NCBI GenBank assembly: GCA_041917975.1
Contig: JAYRWN010000362.1
Coordinates: 1 to 43,939, forward strand
Reading direction: 5' to 3'
Length of the DNA: 43,939 bases
From: JAYRWN01 sp041917975
GTDB lineage: Bacteria; Bacteroidota; Bacteroidia; Chitinophagales; Saprospiraceae
The notes under the pieces were generated by a model. The model had not been told where the DNA came from, ran no database searches, and saw only the letters and a list, made by a program, of their open reading frames with translations. This document shows positions 1-9,500 of this stretch, piece after piece. How positions within the stretch are numbered: the stretch's first letter is position 1; every line of letters begins with the position of its first letter. The position numbers and the translations under genes are program-made.

Positions 1-2088
1 ATCAAGGACTACTCCCCCGGTTTCATCAATGGCAAACGGATTGATGTCAATTTCTTTGATCTCCGGGAAATCCATGACCAGATATGCGAATTTATAAAGT
101 AAATATTGGATGGCATTGATATCAGATCCAGCCATGCCGCGGAACCCTTTCAACAATTCATAAATTTTGGTCTCTTCGATGAGACGCAACGCCAAAGCCA
201 TGTTCAGAGGTGGTAAACCGACATTAAGATCTTTGAACACCTCTACGGCTACGCCACCCATACCAAAAACGATAACCGGACCGAAGATAGGGTCCTTTTT
301 AGATCCAATAATAAGTTCATATTTTTTGTTGTGCATGGGCTCTACCAACACGCCATCCAATCTGGCGTCAGGTAATGCCGTTTCAGCAGAGTGCATGATA
401 AGGTTAAAGGCGTGCTTCACCGAGGCTTTGTTGGCGAGATTAAGTTTTACCCCTCCGATATTCGTTTTGTGCAGGATATCCGGAGAAGCAATTTTCATCA
501 CTACCGGGTAACCCAGTTTATCAGCCGCTTCGACGGCCTCTTTTTCAGTTTTTGCTACCACAGCGCCGGTCACCGGGATTTGATAGTTGCGTAAAAATTC
601 TTTGGCTTCCTGTTCATTTAGCGTCATTCTGCCTTCGGCCATAATGGCAGTAATGATCTTGCGATTGGCTTCCTGATCAGGAGTAAAATTATCCGGAATG
701 GTTTTAGGAGTTTGGTATAAAGCCTCAATATTCCTGGTATAACTATACATATTCATAAATGTATTCACAGCATTCTCCGGAATACGGTAATTCGGGATAT
801 GACCCGCTTCCAGAATATCCCGGCCTTCTACCACATCGCGTTCACCCATCCAGGAGGCCAAGATTGGTTTGGAACTATGGCTGGCCTGGGCCACTACTTC
901 ATGGGCTATTTCAGCGGCATTGGTCATGGCTTGAGGCGTGAGTATGACCAGTAACCCATCTACAGCCGGATCATGTAAACACGCTTTAATGGCTGCTCCA
1001 TATTTTTGGGCATTGGCATCTCCGAGCACATCGATGGGATTGCGATGGCTCCAGGCGGACGGTAAGACTTCATTTAACTCTTCGATCGTTTTTGTTTCAA
1101 TTTCAGCCAATTCACCACCGCGCATAATCAGATGGTCGGTGGAGAGCACACCTGGTCCACCAGCGTTTGTTACGATAGCTAACCGTTTTCCTCGCGGCCT
1201 GGGTTGCATGGAGAGCGCTTGGGCCGCATTAAAAAGGCCTTCGATGGTATTGACGGAGATAATCCCAGCCCTTTTAAAGGCCGCATCAAAAGCCATATCG
1301 TTACCAGCTAATGTACCAGTGTGGGAAAGGGCCACCTTGGCACCGGCTGAACTTTTACCGGCCTTGAGAACAATGATAGGCTTTGTGCGGGCAAAAGCGC
1401 GTGCAGCACTCATAAATTTACGGGCATGCGTCAGTGATTCCATATAAATGACAATGGAATTGGTGTTAGGGTCCCGGCCGAAATAGTCAATCAAGTCGTG
1501 AAAACCCACATCGATCATTGACCCAATGGATACAAAATGGCTAAAGCCAACATTTTGTTCCACTGACCAGTCCAAGATAGCTGTGCATAAGGCACCACTC
1601 TGACTGATAAAGGCGATCTTACCGGGTAGAGCCATTTTGTTAGCAAAACTGGCATTCAACTTAACAGAAGGCTTAATAAATCCCAGGCAGTTTGGACCGA
1701 TAATCCGCATGCCGTATTGTTTTGCTGTTTAAAGGATAAGTTCACTCATGCGATGGCCTTCTTCGCCAGCTTCCATGAACCCGGCAGAAATAATCACCAC
1801 TCCTCCAACGCCATACTTCCCACATTCTTCAATTAATGAAGGTACAGACTCAGCCGGAGTAGCAATGACTGCCAGATCTATTTCGTCCCGGGTATCTCTC
1901 AGGCTGGCATAGGCGCGAATACCATAAACACTTTTATGCTTATAATTAATCGGATAAACAGTCCCTTTAAAACCCGAGCCTACTAAATTCTTAATCAGAG
2001 CATATCCAACGGTACCCTCCGTATTAGAAGCCCCGATGACCGCTACAGTGTGGGGGTTAAAGAGGCGATCAAGTTTATCATTTACCAT
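1..2088 (-). pseudogene. ADP-forming acetate/acyl-CoA synthetase (fused alpha-beta), interrupted by an in-frame stop; 3' end beyond window
   Basis: This family converts acyl-CoA, ADP and phosphate to the acid, CoA and ATP through a phosphohistidine, in the cytoplasm. The frame starts at ATG 2088 with a CoA-binding Rossmann domain (VAVIGASNTEGTVGYAL, about residues 13-30). A TAA at 1731-1729 follows residue 119. Beyond it the same frame is open to the window edge, and I checked every triplet. It reads GMRIIGPNCLG, a ligase-CoA domain with ALSHTGTLAG (His256, the succinyl-CoA-synthetase-type phosphohistidine) and an ATP-grasp part ending in EIDINPFAIDETGG. The 696 codons seen match the usual length of about 700, so only a few residues lie outside. 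A single GAA-to-TAA change would explain the stop, but the ancestral codon is inferred. ATG 1710 could restart translation, though without the CoA-binding domain. It may be a sequencing error, a new pseudogene or a recoded stop. Confidence 0.85.
1729..1731 (-). other. In-frame TAA inside the acyl-CoA synthetase frame
   Basis: On the minus strand the codons read ...agt gaa ctt atc ctt TAA aca gca aaa caa tac ggc atg. Homology to the family continues on both sides in one frame, so this is one substitution and not a frameshift. The residues after the stop lead straight into the conserved IIGPNCLG motif. Confidence 0.9.
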
Positions 2089-2133
2089 GTTTCAGAATTT
2101 TTATTTGAATAATCTATATTTTTATACCAAATG

Positions 2134-2163
2134 CAAAATTATAATTTGTCAATTAGTGACCAA
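2134..2163 (-). promoter_or_regulatory. Bacteroidota-type promoter of the acyl-CoA synthetase gene
   Basis: On the minus strand TTG (2163-2161) is followed by a 19-base spacer and TAATTTTG (2141-2134). This fits the known -33 TTG and -7 TAnnTTTG pattern of the Bacteroidota housekeeping sigma factor. The ATG lies about 45 bases downstream. It is the best promoter match I found in the window. Confidence 0.6.
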
Positions 2164-2584
2164 GAGAGTCTAGATCAATAATAATCATGATATAAAACAC
2201 CTGGCGTTTGTTCGCAGTTCACATTCAAAACAAATGTTAACAAAATTTAGTTTTTTTGTAATTAAATATCAATATCGGTGAAAATGACCGAAAACGAGTA
2301 TAAATATCCGGAGACCACCATCAACTTACTCCATGAATGGCGTTTCTACTAAATGCCCTTCACCGTGGAAGTGTTTAACACTTTTTCAAGCCTTGGAGGG
2401 TTCACTTTACTAAAATCAACAAGCCAACGAAGCCGATCCTCCTTGTGATCATCGATTTTGGTAAACGTTAATCAGTTATATTTCCTGGGTCCAGACCGGT
2501 TACCGACTGAACATACTGAGAAACTAACCTCTCAGGTAGAACGACATTATGATGAATAACCCAGAAGAAGAGGTTATAAATCCA

Positions 2585-2592
2585 TAATTTTG
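2585..2592 (+). promoter_or_regulatory. Candidate -7 element (TAATTTTG) for the aminotransferase gene
   Basis: TAATTTTG matches the TAnnTTTG element exactly. The ATG is 35 bases downstream, after an A-rich leader typical of weak-Shine-Dalgarno Bacteroidota genes. No TTG lies at the ideal -33 distance, so the call is tentative. Confidence 0.4.
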
Positions 2593-2626
2593 TCAATATT
2601 TTTTGTAACAAAAAAAATCAAAGTCC

Positions 2627-4138
2627 ATGTCGGCTCATCATTTTGATGTATACAGATCAAATGTCTTAGGGCATGATCAGACTTTTAAAACTCCCTATGG
2701 TGCCCAACATCTGGTCTATGCCGATTGGACGGCCAGCGGCAGGATTTATAAACCAATAGAAGACCGCCTAAAAAATAAAATTATGCCGTTCGTGGGAAAC
2801 ACGCATACGGAGACCACCGTCACCGGAACCTTAATGACCACGGCATATAAAGAAGCTAAAAAAATTATCAAAGAACACGTCCATGCGGATGATCATGATG
2901 CCTTAATTTTTTGTGGCTCGGGAATGACCGGAGCCATTAGCAAACTCCAGCGTATCCTGGGGTTCAAGATTCCGGAACGTGCTTTATTATACTTAAATCC
3001 TCAAGGTCATGACCCATCGTTGGACAATCTAGTACCTTCCAACCATAAAAAACCCGTCGTATTTATCACTCACATGGAACATCACTCTAATCACACCTCC
3101 TGGTTAGAAACTGTAGCAGATGTAGAGATCATCAACCCAGATGAGCATGGACTGGTGGATCTTAATCACTTCGCTCAATTATTGGACCAATACCGGGAGC
3201 GCGATCTAAAGATAGCGGCGGTTACCGCTTGTTCTAATGTCACCGGCATTCAACCTCCTTATAGAACCATCTCACGGATGATTCATGAAGCAGAGGGCTA
3301 TTGTTTTGTAGATTTTGCCTGTTCCGCACCATATGTAGATATAGATATGCACCCGGCCAATGATCTGGAAAGGTTAGATGCCATTTATTTTTCTCCTCAT
3401 AAGTTTTTAGGGGGACCAGGAACACCTGGCGTATTAATTTTTAATAAATCGTTGTATACAAACCGTGTACCCGACCAGCCTGGAGGAGGAACCGTTAAAT
3501 TTACCAATCCATGGCATTTCCATGATTATCTGGATGATATTGAAGACCGGGAGGATGGCGGGACTCCACCGTTCTTAACGGGTATTAAAGCGGCTATGGC
3601 CATCCGGCTGAAAGAACAAATGGGCACTAAAAACCTGCTGGAGCGCGAGCAAGTCATGATGCACTATATTTTTCATCGTTTCAGCTCCATGTCACGGGTC
3701 CACATTCTGGCGGGTGAACATAAAGACCGCATGGGTGTGATCGCTTTTTACATGGACAACATGCATTATAATTTTATTGTACGGCTGTTAAATGACCGCT
3801 TTGGCATTCAAGTGCGGGGTGGTTGTGTCTGTGCCGGCACATATGGTCACTATTTATTAAATATCAATGCGGATAAATCACGGACGATATACGAAGAATT
3901 AACCTTAGGCAATTATACGTTAAAACCGGGTTGGGTACGATTATCCATTCACCCGGTAATGAGTGATACCGAGTTAACCTACATCATGGACGCCTTACAA
4001 ACTATTCATGATGAAGGGGATAAATGGAGAAAAGATTACACTTACGATTATCACACCAATGAATTTACTCATCAGGATTATAATGAGAACGTATATACTC
4101 AGTCTGTAAACGAATGGTTTACCGAGGCTTTTGTATGA
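2627..4138 (+). CDS. Class V aminotransferase-fold PLP enzyme, cysteine desulfurase-like
   Basis: This is a cytoplasmic fold-type I PLP enzyme of 503 residues with no signal peptide. Visible features are the N-terminal YADWTASGR, the cofactor-region histidines in THMEHHSNHTSW, the Asp in VDFACSAPYVDID, and the probable PLP lysine in FSPHKFLGGPGTPG (Lys259). A late Cys-rich loop, RGGCVCAGTYGHYL (Cys400, Cys402), sits where SufS-type desulfurases carry the sulfur-accepting Cys. It is longer than SufS (about 410) and has an acidic, aromatic C-terminal tail of about 50 residues. No suf or isc genes are nearby, so the substrate is open: it could be a desulfurase, a selenocysteine lyase or another class V lyase. 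Its stop is 4 bases from the stop of the convergent yqgE-like gene. Confidence 0.85.
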   Translation: MSAHHFDVYRSNVLGHDQTFKTPYGAQHLVYADWTASGRIYKPIEDRLKNKIMPFVGNTHTETTVTGTLMTTAYKEAKKIIKEHVHADDHDALIFCGSGMTGAISKLQRILGFKIPERALLYLNPQGHDPSLDNLVPSNHKKPVVFITHMEHHSNHTSWLETVADVEIINPDEHGLVDLNHFAQLLDQYRERDLKIAAVTACSNVTGIQPPYRTISRMIHEAEGYCFVDFACSAPYVDIDMHPANDLERLDAIYFSPHKFLGGPGTPGVLIFNKSLYTNRVPDQPGGGTVKFTNPWHFHDYLDDIEDREDGGTPPFLTGIKAAMAIRLKEQMGTKNLLEREQVMMHYIFHRFSSMSRVHILAGEHKDRMGVIAFYMDNMHYNFIVRLLNDRFGIQVRGGCVCAGTYGHYLLNINADKSRTIYEELTLGNYTLKPGWVRLSIHPVMSDTELTYIMDALQTIHDEGDKWRKDYTYDYHTNEFTHQDYNENVYTQSVNEWFTEAFV

Positions 4139-4142
4139 GGGA

Positions 4143-4700
4143 TCAGTTATAATTGATGTTATCGGGCATTTGAGCGATGACCTCGAAATTTTTACCCTTA
4201 TTAGCCATCACCTGTTTCCACAAACTGGCAGGATGGGACTTAAAAATATAGTTAGCGTGCATGTCGGCAACTACCCAACTGCCATAACCCATTTCTTCAC
4301 TTAATTGACCTGGAGACCAACCTGAATAGCCCACAAAAAAACGTATGTTATGCGGCTTAACCAATTCAGACTGGATGAGGAATTTCAGTTTTTCAAAATC
4401 ACCGCCCCAATATACACCGCGACTCACCTCTACACTATCTTCCAATAAATTACCCAGGTTATGGATGTAATGAATAGTGTCCGTGGAGACGGGTCCCCCA
4501 AAATGAACTTCCGCCTTGAATTCTGGAAATCCAGCGATAAGTCCATCCACGTTCATTTTTAGGGGCTTATTCAAAATAAAACCCAGGCTACCTTCGGGAA
4601 GGTGCTCACACAAAAGGACCACTGACCTGCGGAAGTTAGGATCCGTCAAGAAAGGTTCGGCGAGTAAAATAACACCTTTATTTACTTTTACTTCTGGCAT
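4143..4700 (-). CDS. yqgE: YqgE/AlgH family protein
   Basis: This is a small cytoplasmic protein (186 residues) of the widespread YqgE/AlgH family, whose biochemical role is not settled. The sequence shows the family pattern: KGVILLAEPFLTDPNFRRSVVLLCEH at the start (split here as KGVILLAEPFL and NFRRSVVLLCEH), GFILNKPL near residue 45, FGGPVSTDTIHYIH near 70, GVYWGGDFEKL near 100 and FVGYSGWSPGQLSEEM near 125. The open frame extends 9 bases upstream to a TTG, but ATG 4700 is preferred because the promoter element ends only about 12 bases upstream of it and MPEV is a normal family start. The gene is monocistronic and converges on the aminotransferase gene. Confidence 0.93.
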   Translation of the reverse strand: MPEVKVNKGVILLAEPFLTDPNFRRSVVLLCEHLPEGSLGFILNKPLKMNVDGLIAGFPEFKAEVHFGGPVSTDTIHYIHNLGNLLEDSVEVSRGVYWGGDFEKLKFLIQSELVKPHNIRFFVGYSGWSPGQLSEEMGYGSWVVADMHANYIFKSHPASLWKQVMANKGKNFEVIAQMPDNINYN

Positions 4701-4712
4701 AATATTCAAGCC

Positions 4713-4741
4713 TAAATATAAAACATATGGCAGTATTACAA
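4713..4741 (-). promoter_or_regulatory. Promoter upstream of the yqgE-like gene
   Basis: On the minus strand TTG (4741-4739), an 18-base spacer and TATATTTA (4720-4713) match the Bacteroidota pattern at seven of eight -7 positions including the free ones. If it is used, the leader before ATG 4700 is only a few bases long. Confidence 0.45.
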
Positions 4742-4980
4742 TAATTTCATTTCAGTATTACCCAGGAAATACTAACTCGAATGAGCCGGAGCAGAATAAG
4801 ATTGAGTGAGCGTTTAGGTGTGAGGGTAAAAAATTTATAAAACAAATAATTCAAAAAGGATAGGATTGCCAAACTTGTTTGACGGGACGTAAACTTTAAG
4901 TCATCGCGACCAATTAAGATAATTATAAATTGGCAAATTACTTGGACTTAATATAGTCAAGATATTATAAGCTAGAGGCA

Positions 4981-5859
4981 TTAAAGAGCAAAAGCTGGAA
5001 TATCGCGATTAATGCGTTTTACGAACCCGGTAAGAACCGTACCCGTTCCGCCTACTTCAATGAATTCGGTTGCTCCGGCGGCGATCATATTTTGTAGAAT
5101 AGCCGTCCAGCGAACCGGAGCTGTAAGTTGGGCAATCAAATTTTTCTTAATAACTGCCGGATCTTGATATGGTTGGGCATCTACATTTTGATAAATAGGA
5201 CATACAGGGCGATGAAATGGAGTTTGTTCAATGGCGGTTGCTAATTCTTCTCTAGCTGTGGCCATAAGTGGCGAATGGAAAGCGCCTCCTACGGGGATGA
5301 TAATGGCTCTTTTAGCTCCGGCAGTTTTTAATGCCTCCACCGCTTGTTGCACTCCGGACAATGATCCGGAAATCACCAATTGTCCCGGGCAATTATAATT
5401 AGCCGGAACGACTGTTTCAGGAATACCGGCACATACTTTTTCTACTTGTTCATCCTCCAAACCTAAGACGGCGGCCATAGTTCCCGGTTGGTTGTCGCAA
5501 GCTTTCTGCATGGCCATGGCGCGACGATAGACTAATAACAGACCATCCTCAAAATCAAGTGCTTTAGCCGCCACCAGGGCTGAAAATTCTCCTAAAGAAT
5601 GGCCGGCAACCATGTCCGGCTGGAAAGAATGACCGGCTAAAACAGCTTTAATCACGGCGTGTAAAAAAACGGACGGTTGGGTAACCCGAGTCTCTTTTAA
5701 GTCTTCCTCAGAGCCGGTAAACATGACGTGAGCCAGGTCAAAACCTAATAGATCGTTAGCCTGATGAAACAATTGGCGAGCTACCGGATACTGTTCATAT
5801 AGGTCTTGTCCCATCCCGGTAAATTGGGAAGCTTGTCCGGGAAATAAATACGCTTTCAT
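4981..5859 (-). CDS. fabD: Malonyl-CoA:ACP transacylase FabD
   Basis: This cytoplasmic enzyme moves malonyl groups from CoA to acyl carrier protein for fatty acid synthesis. The 292-residue length is typical. Visible are the FPGQASQFTGMGQDLY start, the nucleophile elbow GHSLGEFSALV (Ser88), QNVDAQPYQDP, the GGAFHSPLM motif with the catalytic His, and the C-terminal FIEVGGTGTVLTGFVKRI. A GTG lies one codon earlier, and the second codon, ATG 5859, gives the usual MKAYLFPGQ start. It begins about 11 bases after the folE stop on the same strand, so the two genes are probably cotranscribed. The other fab genes are not in this window. Confidence 0.97.
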   Translation of the reverse strand: MKAYLFPGQASQFTGMGQDLYEQYPVARQLFHQANDLLGFDLAHVMFTGSEEDLKETRVTQPSVFLHAVIKAVLAGHSFQPDMVAGHSLGEFSALVAAKALDFEDGLLLVYRRAMAMQKACDNQPGTMAAVLGLEDEQVEKVCAGIPETVVPANYNCPGQLVISGSLSGVQQAVEALKTAGAKRAIIIPVGGAFHSPLMATAREELATAIEQTPFHRPVCPIYQNVDAQPYQDPAVIKKNLIAQLTAPVRWTAILQNMIAAGATEFIEVGGTGTVLTGFVKRINRDIPAFAL

Positions 5860-5870
5860 CACTTAGGTTT

Positions 5871-6467
5871 TTAACTCAATTCTGAGCTGATTAAATTTAA
5901 AAATTCGACTCGGGTTTCCGCCTTGCGAAACTCACCGGTGAAGGCGGAGGTGGTCGTTACGGAATTTTGTTTTTGAACGCCGCGCATCATCATGCATAAA
6001 TGTCGTGCTTCAATAACCACTGCTGCACCTAATGGTTTAATTCCATCCTGGAGGCAGTTCAGAATTTCATGAGTAAGTCGCTCCTGAACTTGAAAGCGAC
6101 GAGCGAATACATCCACTATGCGTGGTATTTTACTTAATCCAACTATTTTACCATTTGGAATGTAGGCGATGTGGGCTTTCCCAAAAAAAGGTAAGAGGTG
6201 ATGCTCACATAAAGAGTATAATTCAATATCCTTTACCAGGACCATTTCACTATATTCTTCATCAAAAATCGCGGAATTTAGAATAGCCTGGGCATCTTGA
6301 TGATAACCCTGGGTCAGGTACTGGATCGCTTTCGCCGCCCGTTCAGGCGTTTTGAGCAAACCCTGACGTTCCAAATCCTCCCCTATTCCATGAATGATGT
6401 CCCGATATCTGCCAGTCAGTTGCAGCGTTTGCTCCTCAGGGTAATTTTCATGTTTTTTATAATGCAT
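5871..6467 (-). CDS. folE: GTP cyclohydrolase I FolE
   Basis: This enzyme converts GTP to 7,8-dihydroneopterin triphosphate, the first step of folate and pterin synthesis. At 198 residues it is the normal length for a type IA enzyme. Zinc and active-site motifs are present: SLCEHHLLPFFGKAHIAYIP, GLSKIPRIVDVFARRFQVQE and EARHLCMMMRGVQKQNS, giving the Cys/His/Cys zinc set. The frame can start at GTG 6473 or two codons later at ATG 6467; I chose the ATG. It is first of a pair with fabD. The large hybrid kinase ends 85 bases upstream on the same strand, so read-through from it is possible. Confidence 0.97.
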   Translation of the reverse strand: MHYKKHENYPEEQTLQLTGRYRDIIHGIGEDLERQGLLKTPERAAKAIQYLTQGYHQDAQAILNSAIFDEEYSEMVLVKDIELYSLCEHHLLPFFGKAHIAYIPNGKIVGLSKIPRIVDVFARRFQVQERLTHEILNCLQDGIKPLGAAVVIEARHLCMMMRGVQKQNSVTTTSAFTGEFRKAETRVEFLNLISSELS

Positions 6468-6558
6468 CGCCACTCATATTAAACGTGTTAAAATCTGTCC
6501 TAAATAATGTTTTTTATACAGTAATGTTCACCAGCAGGGTGGTAAAAATATGGACTTG

Positions 6559-9500
6559 TTATTTGAAGAGCATCTTTTCGACACCGTTCCAATCGCCTGG
6601 AACGCCTGAGGCCAGGTTGGCAGCGGATTTATTTAAAAATAGTTTTACAATTTTATCATCCGGATTTTTTTCCAGGATACTCTCAAAAACTACACTGGCT
6701 CTAGAAAATGAGCGTTGGAAGTATAAATTTACTCCAAGCTTAAACTGGTCCAGAGTTTTAATTTTTAGTTCTTTTTGCAGAGCAATATCCCCATCAATAC
6801 ATTCATAAACACCGATTGGTTCTATTTTCCCTTTTACAACGACTTGCCCAAGATATCTAAAACAAAACTCAGTGTGTCCAGACGAAAGTATTTTATCATG
6901 AGTATCATCACTCAATACTATTTTAGCCCCATAGTATTTAGTAAGACTTTCCAAACGCGAAGCCGTATTAACCGCATCGGCAATAGTCGCAGCATCCATG
7001 CGTCGGGAGTCACCTATTATACCCATAATTAAGGGACCAATATGTAATCCTATGCCTATTTCTAAGGTTCTGCGTCCTTGGATCAACCTATCCTGATTAT
7101 AGTTTTGCACGGCTATTTGCATAGCCACTGCGGCTTGGAGGGCATCAGCAGGCAACGCTGGAAATAAGGCCATCACCCCATCACCGAGATATTGGTTTAC
7201 AAAGCCGTGATTCTTAATAATTACCGGACCAATCCTTCCATGAAAAGCATTCACAAAACGATAGTTATCTTCCGGGGTCATACTTTCGGCCAATCCGGTA
7301 TAATCCCGGATGTCGGCGAACATGACGGTAACTTCTCTTTGGATAAAATCGCCCAACGTCACCTCAGTAATACGTTCGCGGCCTAAAGCGTGTAAAAATT
7401 CGTTAGGGACGAACCGGCCGGTGGCTTCAAACACCATCCGCAAGTCCAACTGGGTGCGAATACGGGCTAATAACTCGTCTTTGGAAAAGGGTTTAGTTAA
7501 ATAGTCATTTGCACCCAACGACAATCCCTCAATAATATCCTGAACTTGATCCTTGGCGGTGATCATAATGATCGGTAATTCAGAAGGCAAGAACTTTTCC
7601 CTGATTTTCCGGCAAACCTCATAACCACTCATGACAGGCATCATAATATCCAAAAGCACTAAGTCTATTTTGTCTCCGGCAAATATAAGTTCCAGAGCTT
7701 CAGCGCCATGCGCAGCCTGGATAACCTGATAATGGTGTTGCTCCAATTGATTTTTTAAGACCCGCCGGACGACGGCCTCATCATCTACAATCAAAACACA
7801 ACCATGGGTTTCAGATTGCACTGGGCTGGTAGGGTTAATTTCACCCTGATTATTGACCAGATTTGTTTCGGTTAAGACTTGGAGTGGCGCCAATTGATTC
7901 TCGGATTGGACTGGCATATCCGTATATAAAGGCATGGTGAAATAAAATGTCGAGCCTTGTTTGAATGTGGACTCAAACCAAAGGGTTCCGCCATGTAATT
8001 CCACCAAACGTTTGGTAATACTTAAACCCAATCCGGTTCCACCGTGACGCCGCGTCAGTGAATCGTCGACTTGCACGAATTCTTTAAATATCCAGGGTTT
8101 TTTTTCTGCTGGGATGCCTGAGCCAGTATCCTGAACATATATGGTAACCTGATCGGTATCCGGCAATAAAATAGCTCCGACTTTAACAGATCCTACTTCG
8201 GTAAATTTGATACCATTTCCGATGAGATTATACAATATTTGTTGCAAGCGGTTCTCATCGGCTTTTAAAGCCGGCAGACCTGGAGGGACACTATTTTCAA
8301 GAATTAAGGACTTCCCTTTAATCAAAGGCTGGTTATGTTTAATAATCAGTTCAACCAGTGCATGCAGGTTAACCGGGGTAAGAACCAATGAAATATCCTG
8401 ATGTTTTAATTTGGAAAAATCCAAGAGATCGTTAACGAGATTAGACAAACGTTTTCCTGATGCAACGATCAAGCCCAGGTCTTCCTGTTGTGCCGGATCT
8501 TTAATTTTTTCTTGAAGTGCTTCACTCAGGCCAATTATACCTTGCAACGGTGTCCGTAGTTCATGGGAGGTATTGGCTAAAAATTGATCCTTGAGGCTAT
8601 CCACTTTGCGTAATTCCGCAGAAACTTGTTGTTCGGCGGTGGCTTTTGCCTCCAGCGCTTGTTGTTTTTCAAGATATATTTTACGGGCCCGGATGCCGAT
8701 CATGGCGGCAACCAAGGTGATGAAAATTAATTCACCCAATTGCATACTTAAATAAACTGAAGCATACAAAGGGTCCAACGCCGGTGCGCCCAGACCATGT
8801 TCGTGTAATCCGATGGTATAGGGAAAGTGAGGCTGGAGGAAATGCATTAAAACCAAACGGCCCTGCACATAACTTGCCAGGACCGTGCTGGAAGAAGGAA
8901 TCATAACTGAAACAAACAACAACCAGGCACCGGGTATTTTTTTATAAATCGCCCACACAGGCAGGAAAAAAATACCCAGAAATAAGAAAATGTACATTAA
9001 TGCCAAAATCAAGATACTGAGGTTCGAAACAATAATTAAATACCGCTCGTCTATGCCGTTGGCAGTAAATAAATCGAATCCATAGTCAACAACCAAGCCG
9101 ATCGCGCGGAAAAAAATTAATCCCATAAATAACCCATGCAGTAACTTCTGAAATCGAGGCAGGTGTTTATCCAGAGCTAAATATGTTCGTTCAAAATGCA
9201 GGACTGCATACGCTACTATTATTGGAGTCAAAGCCGCCAACAAATATTCCAAATAATACCACTGCGGAAAAATATGTACGAAACTGCGCATAGGACCTCC
9301 GGCTATATCGTACAATAATAGTCCGGAGTTGGTCAGCAAATAATAGAGCAGGATTTTTTCCCGGTTCCACCAAAATAGCAGCAATGCAAAAATAATTTGG
9401 GTCAACAAAAATCCTTGAAATGGTAAAAACCATTGGTTCTTTTCCTGTTTTGCCAGCAGAGTGGAGGGATCCTCCTGCCTGATGATAAATTTTTGCTGTA

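Larger units (their letters stand above)
2089..2626. other. Intergenic region with divergent promoters; no convincing gene
   Basis: This 538-base gap separates divergent genes and holds a promoter element at each end. In the middle there is a 22-codon open frame (2284-2352, plus) starting MTENEYKYPE, with no recognisable family. A 5-bp inverted repeat, CTGAG/CTCAG, lies at 2516-2535. I see no RNA gene, riboswitch or repeat. Confidence 0.5.

Noticed and set aside
2284..2352. 22-codon open frame starting MTENEYKYPE
   Set aside because: Too short, no recognisable family, no clear promoter of its own; left as part of the intergenic region.
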